NCBI RefSeq assembly: GCF_043290135.1 | Contig: NC_134707.1 | Coordinates: 137,703,319 to 137,767,318 of the forward strand | Direction: 5' to 3' | Length of the DNA: 64,000 nt | DNA from: Rhipicephalus microplus | Taxonomy: Eukaryota; Arthropoda; Arachnida; Ixodida; Ixodidae | Part shown: piece by piece, positions 10,817 through 22,284 of the stretch | How the letters are laid out: every line of letters starts with the position of its first letter | How positions within the stretch are numbered: the stretch's first letter is position 1 | The notes under the pieces: model-generated | The model's database searches: none | What the model was told of the DNA's origin: nothing | What the model saw: the letters and a program-made list of their open reading frames with translations, nothing else | Made by a program: the position numbers and the translations under genes

Positions 10817-13237
10817 TAACTTAAGGTCGTGAGGTTTCAAGTTGTGGAGTTTCTAGTTGTGGAGTTTCTAGTTGTGGAGTTTCTAGTTGTGGAGTTTCTA
10901 GTTGTGGAGTCTCTAGTTGCGGAGTTTCTAGTTGCGGACTTTCTAGTTGTGGAGTTTCTGGTTGTGGAGTTTCTAGTTGAGGAAATTCAAGTTGTGGAGT
11001 TTCTAGTTGCGGAGTTTCTAGTTGTGAAGTTTCTAGTTGTGTAGTTTCTAGCTGCGGTGTTTCTAGTTGCGGAGTTTCTATTTGTGGAGTATCTAGCTGC
11101 GGAGTTTCTAGTTGCAGAGTCTCTAGTTGTGGAGTTTCTAGTTGTGGAGTTTCTAGTTGTGGAGTTTCTAGTTGTGGAGTTATAGTTATGGACTTTCTAG
11201 ACATGAAATTTCTTGTAGCCGAGTCTCTATTTGTGGAGCTTGTAGTTGTGGAGTTTCTAGTTGTTGAGTTTCTAGTTGTGGAGTCTCTAGTTGCAGAGTT
11301 TCTAGTTGTGGAGTTTCTAGTTGTGAAGTTTCTAGTTGTGGAGTTTCTAGTTGCGAAGTTTCAAGTTGTGGAGTTTCTAGTTGTGGAGTCTCAAATTGTG
11401 GAGTTCAAAGTTGTGGAGTTTCGAGTTGTGGAGTTTCTAGTTGTGGAGTTTCAAGTTGACGAGTATCTAGTTGTGGAGTTTCCAGTTGTGAAGTATCTAG
11501 TTGTGCAGTTTCCAGTTGTGGAGTATCTAGTTGTGTAGTTTTAAGTTGTGGAGTTTCTAGTTGCGGAGTTTTTAATAAAGGAATTTCTAGTTGTGAAGTT
11601 TCAAGTGGCGGAGTCTGAAGTTGTGGAGTTTCCAGTTGTGGAGTTTTTAGTTGTGGAGTTTCTATTTGTTGAGTTTCTAATTGTGAAGTCTCTAGTTTTG
11701 CAGTTTCTAGTTGTGGAGTTTCTAGATATGGATATTCTTGTTGCCGAGTCTGTATTTGTGGAGTTTGAAGTTGTGGAGTTTCTAGTTGTGGAGTCTCTAG
11801 TTGCGGAGTTTCTAGTTGCGGACTTTCTAGTTGTGGAGTTTCTGGTTGTGGAGTTTCTAGTTGAGGAGTTTCAAGTTGTGGAGTTTCTAGTTGTAGATTC
11901 TCTAGTTGCGGAGTTTCCAGTTGTGAAGTTTCTAGTTGCGGAGTTTCTAGTTTTTGGAGTTTCTAGTTGTGGAGTTTCTAGTTGTAGAGTCTCCTGTTGG
12001 GGAGTTTCTAGTTGCGGAGTTTCTAGTTGGGGAGTTTCCAGTTGTGGAGTTTCTAGTTGTGGAGTTTCTATTTGTGCAGTCTCAAGTTGTGGAGTTTGAA
12101 CTTGTGGAGTTTCAAGTTGTGGAGTCTATAAATGTGGTGTTTCTAGTTGTAGATTTTCTAGTTGTGGAGTATCTAGTTGTGGATTTTCCAGTTGTGGAGT
12201 TTCTAGTTGTTTAGTTGCGGAGTCTCTAGTTGTTGAGTTTCTAGTTGCAGAGTCTCTAGTTGTGGAGTTTCAAGTTGTGGAGTCTCTAGATGTAGATTTT
12301 CCAGTTGTGGAGTTTCTAGTTGTTGTGTTGCGGAGTCTCTAGTTGTTGAGTTTCTAGTTGCAGAGTCTCTAGTTGTGGAGTTTCAAGTTGTGGAGTCTCT
12401 AGATGTGGAGTTTCTAGTTGTCGAGTTTCCAGTTGTGGAGTATCTAGTAGTGGAGTTTCGAGTTGTGGAGTTTCTAGTTGTGGAGTTTCTAGTTGTCGAG
12501 TCCCTAGTTGTGGAGTTTTTAGTTGCGGAGTTTCTAGTTGTGGAGTTTCAAGTTGTGGAGTCTCAAGCTGGGGAGTTTCTAGTTGTTGAGTTTTTAGTGT
12601 GGGAGTTTCTAGTTGTTGAGTTTCAAGTTGGAAGTCTCTAGTTGTAGATTCTTTAGTTGTGGAGTCTCTAGTTTAGGAGTTTCTAGTTGAAGAGTTTTTT
12701 GTTGTGGAGTGTCTAGTTGTGGAGTTTCCAGTTGTGGAGTTTCGAGTTGTGGAGTTTCTAGTTGCAGAGTCTCTAGTTGTGGAGCTTCAAGTTGTGGAGT
12801 CTCTAGTTGTGGAGTTTCTAGTTGCCGAGTTTCCAGTTGTGAAGTATCTAGTAGTGGAGTTTCCAGTTGTGGAATCTAGTTTTGGAGTTTCTAGTTGCGG
12901 AGTCTCAAGCTGTGGAGTTTCAAGTTGTGGAGTTTCTAGTTGTGGAGTCTCAAGTTATGGAGTTTAAAGTTGTGCAGTTTCAAGTTGTGGAGTCTCTAGT
13001 TGTGGAGTTTCTAGTTGCAGAGTATCTAGTTAGGGAGTTTCCAGTTGTGGAGTTTCTAGTTGTGAAGTTGCGGAGTCTCTGGTTGTTGAGTTTTTAGTTG
13101 TGGAGTTTCCCTTTGTGGAGTTTCGAGTTGGGGAGTTTCTAGTTGTGGAGTTTCTAGTTGTGGAATTTTGAGTTGTGGAGTTTCTAGTTGTGGAGTTTCT
13201 AGTTGCGGAATCTCTAGCTGTAGATTTTGTTGTTGCG
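10817..13237 (+). repeat. Chimeric B/A HOR unit 6 (2,421 bp)
   Basis: LM1 at 10,817 is the B form, preceded by GTGGATTTTCTAG rather than the A form GTAGATTTTGTTG. It is followed by the B-type GAGGAAATTCAAG monomer near 10,979. At about 11,036 it switches to family A through the junction motif GCTGCGGTGTTTCTA. LM2-A follows at 11,197. A 2-base deletion near 12,872 (GTGGAATCTAG for GTGGAGTCCCTAG) shifts phase. Confidence 0.82.
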
Positions 13238-15585
13238 TAACTTAAGGTCGTGAGGTTTCAAGTTGTGGAGTTTCTAGTTGTGGAGTTTCTAGTTGTGGAG
13301 TTTCTAGTTGTGGAGTTTCTAGTTGTGGAGTCTCTAGTTGTGTAGTTTCTAGCTGCGGAGTTTCTAGTTGCGGAGTTTCTATTTGTGAAGTATCTAGCTG
13401 CGGAGTTTCTAGTTGCAGAGTCTCTAGTTGTGGAGTTTCTAGTTGTGGAGTTTCTAGTTGTGGAGTTTCTAGTTGTGGAGTTATAGTTGTGGACTTTCTA
13501 GACATGAAATTTCTTGTAGCCGAGTCTCTATTTGTGGAGCTTGTAGTTGTGGAGTTTCTAGTTGTTGAGTTTCTAGTTGTGGAGTCTCTAGTTGCAGAGT
13601 TTCTAGTTGTGGAGTTTCTAGTTGTGGAGTTTCTAGTTGTGGAGTTTCTAGTTGTGAAGTTTCAAGTTGTGGAGTTTCTAGTTGTGGAGTCTCAAATTGT
13701 GGAGTTCAAAGTTGTGGAGTTTCAAGTTGTGGAGTCTCTAGTTGTGGAGTTTCTAGTTGTGGAGTTTCCAGTTGACGAGTATCTAGTTGTGGAGTTTCCA
13801 GTTGTGAAGTATCTAGTTGTGCAGTTTCCAGTTGTGGAGTATCTAGTTGTGTAGTTTTAAGTTGTGGAGTTTCTAGTTGCGGAGTTTTTAATAGAGGAAT
13901 TTCTAGTTGTGAAGTTTCAAGTGGCGGAGTCTAAAGTTGTGGAGTTTCCAGTTGTGGAGTTTTTAGTTGTGGAGTTTCTATTTGTTGAGTTTCTAATTGT
14001 GAAGTCTCTAGTTTTGCAGTTTCTAGTTGTGGAGTTTCTAGATACGGATATTCTTGTTGCCGAGTCTGTATTTGTGGAGTTTGAAGTTGTGGAGTTTATA
14101 GTTGTGGAGTCTCTAGTTGCGGAGTTTCTAGTTGCGGACTTTCTAGTTGTGGAGTTTCTGGTTGTGGAGTTTCTAGTTGAGGAGTTTCTGGTTGTGGAGT
14201 TTCTAGTTGAGGAGTTTCAAGTTGTGGAGTTTCTAGTTGTAGATTCTCTAGTTGCAGAGTTTCTAGTTGTGAAGTTTCTAGTTGCGGAGTTTCTAGTTTT
14301 TGGAGTTTCTAGTTGTGGAGTTTCTAGTTGTAGAGTATCCTGTTGCGGAGTTTCTAGTTACGGAGTTTCTAGTTGGGGAGTTTCCAGTTGTGGAGTTTCT
14401 AGTTGTGGAGTTTCTATTTGTGCAGTCTCAAGTTGTGGAGTTTGAACTTGTGGAGTTTCAAGTTGTGGAGTCTATAGTTGTGGTGTTTCTAGTTGTAGAT
14501 TTTCTAGTTGTGGAGTATCTAGTTGTGGATTTTCCAGTTGTGGAGTTTCTAGTTGTTTAGTTGCGGAGTCTCTAGTTGTTGAGTTTCTAGTTGCAGAGTC
14601 TCTAGTTGTGGAGTTTCAAGTTGTGGAGTCTCTAGATGTGGATTTTCCAGTTGTGGAGTTTCTAGTTGTTGAGTTGCGGAGTCTCTAGTTGTTGAGTTTC
14701 TAGTTGCAGAGTCTCTAGTTGTGGAGTTTCAAGTTGTGGAGTCTCTAGATGTGGAGTTTCTAGTTGTCGAGTTTCCAGTTGTGGAGTATCTAGTAGTGGA
14801 GTTTCGAGTTGTGGAGTTTCTAGTTGTGGAGTTTCTAGTTGTCGAGTCCCTAGTTGTGGAGTTTCTAGTTGCGGAGTTTCTAGTTGTGGAGTTTTAAGTT
14901 GTGGAGTCTCAAGCTGGGGAGTTTATAGTTGGTGAGTTTTTAGTGTGGGAGTTTCTAGTTGTTGAGTTTGAAGTTTGAAGTCTCTAGTTGTAGATTCTTT
15001 AGTTGTGGAGTCTCTAGTTTAGGAGTTTCTAGTTGAAGAGTTTTTTGTTGTGGAGTGTCTAGTTGTGGAGTTTCGAGTTGTGGAGTTTCGAGTTATGGAG
15101 TTTCTAGTTGCAGAGTCTCTAGTTGTGGAGCTTCAAGTTGTGGAGTCTCTAGTTGTGGAGTTTCTAGTTGCCGAGTTTCCAGTCGTGAAGTATCTAGTAG
15201 TGGAGTTTCCAGTTGTGGAGTCCCTAGTTTTGGAGTTTCTAGTTGCGGAGTCTCAAGCTGTGGAGTTTCAAGTTGTGGAGTTTCTAGTTGTGGAGTCTCA
15301 AGTTGTGGAGTTTAAAGTTGTGGAGTTTCAAGTTGTGGAGTCTCTAGTTGTGGAGTTTCTAGTTGCAGAGTATCTAGTTGTGGAGTTTCCAGTTGTGGAG
15401 TTTCTAGTTGTGAAGTTACGGAGTCTCTGGTTGTGGAGTTTTTAGTTGTGGAGTTTCCCTTTGTGGAGTTTCGAGTTGGGGAGTTTCTAGTTGTGGAGTT
15501 TCTAGTTGTGGAATTTTGAGTTGTGGAGTTTCTAGTTGTGGAGTTTCTAGTTGCGGAATCTCAAGCTGTAGATTTTGTTGTTGCG
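13238..15585 (+). repeat. Family A HOR unit 7 (2,348 bp)
   Basis: LM1 at 13,238 and LM2-A at 13,498. It has a local 30-bp duplication near 14,160-14,220, where the GAGGAGTTTCTGG pair is repeated. The right half resembles the window's first 2 kb more than units 3-4, for example GTTACGG near 14,358 and GTTGGTGAGTTT near 14,928. Confidence 0.88.
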
Positions 15586-17828
15586 TAACTTAAGGTCGTG
15601 AGCTTTCAAGTTGTGGAGTTTCTGGTTGTGGAGTTTCTAGTTGTGGAGTTTCTAGTTGTGGAGTTTCTAGTTGTGGAGTCTCTAGTTGTGTAGTTTCTAG
15701 CTGCGGAGTTTCTAGTTGCGGAGTTTCTATTTGTGAAGTATCTAGCTGCGGATTTTCTAGTTGCAGAGTCTCTAGTTGTGGAGTTTCTAGTTGTGGAGTT
15801 TCTAGTTGTGGAGTTATAGTTGTGGACTTTCTAGACATGAAATTTCTTGTAGCCGAGTCTCTATTTGTGGAGCTTGTAGTTGTGGAGTTTCTAGTTGTTG
15901 AGTTTCTAGTTGTGGAGTCTGTAGTTGCAGAGTTTCTAGTTGTGGAGTTTCTAGTTGTGGAGTTTCTAGTTGTGAAGTTTCAAGTTGTGGAGTTTCTAGT
16001 TGTGGAGTCTCAAATTGTGGAGTTCAAAGTTGTGGAGTTTCAAGTTGTGGAGTTTCCAGTTGACGGGTATCTAGTTGTGGAGTTTCCAGTTGTGAAGTAT
16101 CTAGTTGTGCAGTTTCCAGTTGTGGAGTATCTAGTTGTGTAGTTTTAAGTTGTGGAGTTTCTAGTTGCGGAGTTTTTAATAGAGGAATTTCTAGTTGTGA
16201 AGTTTCAAGTGGCGGAGTCTGAAGTTGTGGAGTTTCCAGTTGTGGAGTTTTTAGTTGTGGAGTTTCTATTTGTTGAGTTTCTAACTGTGAAGTCTCTAGT
16301 ATTGCAGTTTCTAGTTGTGGAGTTTCTAGATATGGATATTCTTGTTGCCGAGTCTGTATTTGTGGAGTTTGAAGTTGTGGAGTTTCTAGTTGTGGAGTCT
16401 CTAGTTGCGGAGTTTCTAGTTGCGAACTTTCTAGTTGTGGAGTTTCTGGTTGTGGAGTTTCTAGTTGAGGAGTTTCAAGTTGTGGAGTTTCTAGTTGTAG
16501 ATTCTCTAGTTGCGGAGTTTCTAGTTGTGAAGTTTCTAGTTGCGGAGTTTCTAGTTTTTGGAGTTTCTAGTTGTGGAGTTTCTAGTTGTAGAGTCTCCTG
16601 TTGCGGAGTTTCTAGTTGCGGAGTTTCTAGTTGTGGAGTTTCTAGTTGTGGAGTTTCTATTTGTGCAGTCTCAAGTTGTGGAGTTTGAACTTGTGGAGTT
16701 TCAAGTTGTGGAGTCTATAGTTGTGGTGTTTCTAGTTGTAGATTTTCTAGTTGTGGAGTATCTACTTGTGGATTTTCCAGTTGTGGAGTTTCTAGTTGTT
16801 TAGTTGCGGAGTCTCTAGTTGTTGAGTTTCTAGTTGCGGAGTCTCTAGTTGTTGAGTTTCAAGTTGTGGAGTCTCTAGATGTGGATTTTCCAGTTGTGGA
16901 GTTTCTAGTTGTTGAGTTGCGGAGTTTCTAGTTGTTGAGTTTCTAGTTGCAGAGTCTCTAGTTGTGGAGTTTCCAGTTGTGGAGTCTCTAGATGTGGAGT
17001 TTCTAGTTGTCGAGTTTCCAGTTGTGGAGTATCTGGTAGTGGAGTTTCGAGTTGTGGAGTTTCTAGTTGTGGAGTTTCTAGTTGTCGAGTCCCTAGTTGT
17101 GGAGTTTCTAGTTGCGGAGTTTCTAGTTGTGGAGTTTCAAGTTGTGGAGTCTCAAGCTGGGGAGTTTCTAGTTGTTGAGTTTTTAGTGTGGGAGTTTCTA
17201 GTTGTTGAGTTTCAAGTTTGAAGTCTCTAGTTGTAGATTCTCTAGTTGTGGAGTCTCTAGTTTAGGAGTTTCTAGTTGAAGAGTTTTTTGTTGTGGAGTG
17301 TCTAGTTGTGGAGTTTCCAGTTGTGGAGTTTCGAGTTGTGGAGTTTCTAGTTGCAGAGTCTCTAGTTGTGGAGCTTCAAGTAGTGGAGTCTCTAGTTGTG
17401 GAGTTTCTAGTTGCCGAGTTTCCAGTTGTGAAGTATCTAGTAGTGGAGTTTCCAGTTGTGGAGTCCCTAGTTTTGGAGTTTCTAGTTGCGGAGTCTCAAG
17501 CTGTGGAGTTTCAAGTTGTGGAGTTTCTAGTTGTGGAGTCTCAAGTTGTGGAGTTTAAAGTTGTGGAGTTTCAAGTTGTGGAGTCTCTAGTTGTGGAGTT
17601 TCTAGTTGCAGAGTATCTAGTTGTGGAGTTTCCAGTTGTGGAGTTTCTAGTTGTGAAGTTGCGGAGTCTCTGGTTGTGGAGTTTTTAGTTGTGGAGTTTC
17701 CCTTTGTGGAGTTTCGAGTTGGGGAGTTTCTAGTTGTGGAGTTTCTAGTTGTGGAATTTTGAGTTGTGGAGTTTCTAGTTGTGGAGTTTCTAGTTGCGGA
17801 ATCTCTAGCTGTAGATTTTGTTGTTGCG
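15586..17828 (+). repeat. Family A HOR unit 8 (2,243 bp)
   Basis: LM1 at 15,586, with AGCTTTC for AGGTTTC just after it, and LM2-A at 15,831. One monomer, the GGGGAG type, is missing near 16,635 compared with neighbouring units. Much of the unit recurs in unit 9 at offset 2,213. Confidence 0.88.
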
Positions 17829-20026
17829 TAACTTAAGGTCGTGAGGTTTCAAGTTGTGAAGTTTCTAGTTGTGGAGTTTCTAGTTGTGGAGTTTCTAGTT
17901 GTGGAGTTTCTAGTTGTGGAGTCTCTAGTTGTGTAGTTTCTAGCTGCGGAGTTTCTAGTTGCGGAGTTTCTATTTGTGAAGTATCTAGCTGCGGATTTTC
18001 TAGTTGCAGAGTCTCTAGTTGTGGAGTTTCTAGTTGTGGAGTTTCTAGTTGTGGAGTTATAGTTGTGGACTTTCTAGACATGAAATTTCTTGTAGCCGAG
18101 TCTCTATTTGTGGAGCTTGTAGTTGTGGAGTTTCTAGTTGTTGAGTTTCTAGTTGTGGAGTCTGTAGTTGCAGAGTTTCTAGTTGTGGAGTTTCTAGTTG
18201 TGGAGTTTCTAGTTGTGGAGTCTCAAATTGTGGAGTTCAAAGTTGTGGAGTTTCAAGTTGTGGAGTTTCCAGTTGACGGGTATCTAGTTGTGGAGTTTCC
18301 AGTTGTGAAGTATCTAGTTGTGCAGTTTCCAGTTGTGGAGTATCTAGTTGTGTAGTTTTAAGTTGTGGAGTTTCTAGTTGCGGAGTTTTTAATAGAGGAA
18401 TTTCTAGTTGTGAAGTTTCAAGTGGCGGAGTCTGAAGTTGTGGAGTTTCCAGTTGTGGAGTTTTTAATTGTGGAGTTTCTATTTGTTGAGTTTCTAACTG
18501 TGAAGTCTCTAGTATTGCAGTTTCTAGTTGTGGAGTTTCTAGATATGGATATTCTTGTTGCCGAGTCTGTATTTGTGGAGTTTGAAGTTGTGGAGTTTCT
18601 AGTTGTGGAGTCTCTAGTTGCGGAGTTTCTAGTTGCGAACTTTCTAGTTGTGGAGTTTCTGGTTGTGGAGTTTCTAGTTGAGGAGTTTCAAGTTGTGGAG
18701 TTTCTAGTTGTAGATTCTCTAGTTGCGGAGTTTCTAGTTGTGAAGTTTCTAGTTGCGGAGTTTCTAGTTTTTGGAGTTTCTAGTTGTGGAGTTTCTAGTT
18801 GTAGAGTCTCCTGTTGCGGAGTTTCTAGTTGCGGAGTTTCTAGTTGGGGAGTTTCCAGTTGTGGAGTTTCTAGTTGTGGAGTTTCTATTTGTGCAGTCTC
18901 AAGTTGTGGAGTTTGAACTTGTGGAGTTTCAAGTTGTGGTGTTTCTAGTTGTAGATTTTCTAGTTGTGGAGTATCTAGTTGTGGATTTTCCAGTTGTGGA
19001 GTTTCTAGTTGTTTAGTTGCGGAGTCTCTAGTTGTTGAGTTTCTAGTTGCGGAGTCTCTAGTTGTTGAGTTTCAAGTTGTGGAGTCTCTAGATGTGGATT
19101 TTCCAGTTGTGGAGTTTCTAGTTGTTGAGTTGCGGAGTCTCTAGTTGTTGAGTTTCTAGTTGCATAGTCTCTAGTTGTGGAGTTTCCAGTTGTGGAGTCT
19201 CTAGATGTGGAGTTTCTAGTTGTCGAGTTTCCAGTTGTGGAGTATCTGGTAGTGGAGTTTCGAGTTGTGGAGTTTCTAGTTGTGGAGTTTCTAGTTGTCG
19301 AGTCCCTAGTTGTGGAGTTTCTAGTTGCGGAGTTTCTAGTTGTGGAGTTTCAAGTTGTGGAGTCCCAAGCTGGGGAGTTTCTAGTTGTTGAGTTTTTAGT
19401 GTGGGAGTTTCTAGTTGTTGAGTTTCAAGTTTGAAGTCTCTAGTTGTAGATTCTCTGGTTGTGGAGTCTCTAGTTTAGGAGTTTCTAGTTGAAGAGTTTT
19501 TTGTTGTGGAGTGTCTAGTTGTGGAGTTTGGAGTTGTGGAGTTTCGAGTTGTGGAGTTTCTAGTTGCAGAGTCTCTAGTTGTGGAGCTTCAAGTTGTGGA
19601 GTCTCTAGTTGTGGAGTTTCTAGTTGCCGAGTTTCCAGTTGTGAAGTATCTAGTAGTGGAGTTTCCAGTTGTGGAGTCCCTAGTTTTGGAGTTTCTAGTT
19701 GCGGAGTCTCAAGCTGTGGAGTTTAGAGTTGTGGAGTTTCTAGTTGTGGAGTCTCAAGTTGTGGAGTTTAAAGTTGTGGAGTTTCAAGTTGTGGAGTCTC
19801 TAGTTGTGGAGTTTCTAGTTGCAGAGTATCTAGTTGTGGAGTTTCTAGTTGTGAAGTTGCGGAGTCTCTGGTTGTGGAGTTTTTAGTTGTGGAGTTTCCC
19901 TTTGTGGAGTTTTTAGTTGGGGAGTTTCTAGTTGTGGAGTTTCTAGTTGTGGAATTTTGAGTTGTGGAGTTTCTAGTTGTGGAGTTTCTAGTTGCGGAAT
20001 CTCAAGCTGTAGATTTTGTTGTTGCG
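17829..20026 (+). repeat. Family A HOR unit 9 (2,198 bp)
   Basis: LM1 at 17,829 and LM2-A at 18,074. Whole-monomer losses lie near 18,215, after LM2, and near 18,935, where the GTCTATAG monomer is gone. The right part, from about 19,177, corresponds to 57,061 onward in the 37.9-kb-distant copy. Confidence 0.88.
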
Positions 20027-22284
20027 TAACTTAAGGTCGTGAGGTTTCAAGTTGTGGAGTTTCTGGTTGTGGAGTTTCTAGTTGTGGAGTTTCTAGTTGT
20101 GGAGTTTCTAGTTGTGGAGTCTCTAGTTGTGTAGTTTCTAGCTGCGGAGTTTCTAGTTGCGGAGTTTCTATTTGTGAAGTATCTAGCTGCGGAGTTTCTA
20201 GTTGCAGAGTCTCTAGTTGTGGAGTTTCTAGTTGTGGAGTTTCTAGTTGTGGAGTTTCTAGTTGTGGAGTTATAGTTGTGGACTTTCTAGACATGAAATT
20301 TCTTGTAGCCGAGTCCCTATTTGTGGAGCTTGTAGTTGTGGAGTTTCTAGTTGTTGAGTTTCTAGTTGTGGAGTCTGTAGTTGCAGAGTTTCTAGTTGTG
20401 GAGTTTCTAGTTGTGGAGTTTCTAGTTGTGAAGTTTCAAGTTGTGGAGTTTCTAGTTGTGGAGTCTCAAATCGTGGAGTTCAAAGTTGTGGAGTTTCAAG
20501 TTGTGGAGTCTCTAGTTGTGGAGTTTCTAGTTGTGGAGTTTCCAGTTGACGAGAATCTAGTTGTGGAGTTTCCAGTTGTGAAGTATCTAGTTGTGCAGTT
20601 TCCAGTTGTGGAGTATCTAGTTGTGTAGTTTCAAGTTGTGGAGTTTCTAGTTGCGGAGTTTTTAATAGAGGAATTTCTAGTTGTGAAGTTTCAAGTGGCG
20701 GAGTCTGAAGTTGTGGAGTTTCCAGTTGTGGAGTTTTTAGTTGTGGAGTTTCTATTTGTTGAGTTTCTAACTGTGAAGTCTCTAGTATTGCAGTTTCTAG
20801 TTGTGGAGTTTCTAGATATGGATATTCTTGTTGCCGAGTCTGTATTTGTGGAGTTTGAAGTTGTGGAGTTTCTAGTTGTGGAGTCTCTAGTTGCGGAGTT
20901 TCTAGTTGCGAACTTTCTAGTTGTGGAGTTTCTGGTTGTGGAGTTTCTAGTTGAGGAGTTTCAAGTTGTGGAGTTTCTAGTTGTAGATTCTCTAGTTGCG
21001 GAGTTTCTAGTTGTGAAGTTTCTAGTTGCGGAGTTTCTAGTTTTTGGAGTTTCTAGTTGTGGAGTTTCTAGTTGTAGAGTCTCCTGTTGCGGAGTTTCTA
21101 GTTGCGGAGTTTCTAGTTGGGGAGTTTCCAGTTGTGGAGTTTCTAGTTGTGGAGTTTCTATTTGTGCAGTCTCAAGTTGTGGAGTTTGAACTTGTGGAGT
21201 TTCAAGTTGTGGAGTCTATAGTTGTGGTGTTTCTAGTTGTAGATTTTCTAGTTGTGGAGTATCTAGTTGTGGATTTTCCAGTTGTGGAGTTTCTAGTTGT
21301 TTAGTTGCGGAGTCTCTAGTTGTTGAGTTTCTAGTTGCGGAGTCTCTAGTTGTTGAGTTTCAAGTTGTGGAGTCTCTAGATGTGGATTTTCCAGTTGTGG
21401 AGTTTCTAGTTGTTGAGTTGCGGAGTCTCTAGTTGTTGAGTTTCTAGTTGCAGAGTCTCTAGTTGTGGAGTTTCCAGTTGTGGAGTATCTGGTAGTGGAG
21501 TTTCGAGTTGTGGAGTTTCTAGTTGTGGAGTTTCTAGTTGTCGAGTCCCTAGTTGTGGAGTTTCTAGTTGCGGAGTTTCTAGTTGTGGAGTTTCAAGTTG
21601 TGGAGTCTCAAGATGGGGAGTTTCTAGTTGTTGAGTTTTTAGTGTGGGAGTTTCTAGTTGTTGAGTTTCAAGTTTGAAGTCTCTAGTTGTAGATTCTCTA
21701 GTTGTGGAGTCTCTAGTTTAGGAGTTTCTAGTTGAAGAGTTTTTTGTTGTGGAGTGTCTAGTTGTGGAGTTTCCAGTTGTGGAGTTTCGAGTTGTGGAGT
21801 TTCTAGTTGCAGAGTCTCTAGTTGTGGAGCTTCAAGTAGTGGAGTCTCTAGTTGTGGAGTTTCTAGTTGCCGAGTTTCCAGTTGTGAAGTATCTAGTAGT
21901 GGAGTTTCCAGTTGTGGAGTCCCTAGTTTTGGAGTTTCTAGTTGCGGAGTCTCAAGCTGTGGAGTTTCAAGTTGTGGAGTTTCTAGTTGTGGAGTCTCAA
22001 GTTGTGGAGTTTAAAGTTGTGGAGTTTCAAGTTGTGGAGTCTCTAGTTGTGGAGTTTCTAGTTGCAGAGTATCTAGTTGTGGAGTTTCCAGTTGTGGAGT
22101 TTCTAGTTGTGAAGTTGCGGAGTCTCTGGTTGTGGAGTTTTTAGTTGTGGAGTTTCCCTTTGTGGAGTTTCGAGTTGGGGAGTTTCTAGTTGTGGAGTTT
22201 CTAGTTGTGGAATTTTGAGTTGTGGAGTTTCTAGTTGTGGAGTTTCTAGTTGCGGAATCTCTAGCTGTAGGTTTTGTTGTTGCG
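20027..22284 (+). repeat. Family A HOR unit 10 (2,258 bp)
   Basis: LM1 at 20,027 and LM2-A at 20,287. Three monomers are missing near 21,480 relative to units 8 and 9, giving a direct join from the CCAGTTGTGGAGT monomer to GTATCTGG. It is followed by the A' unit, the same order as at 57,926-60,161. Confidence 0.88.
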
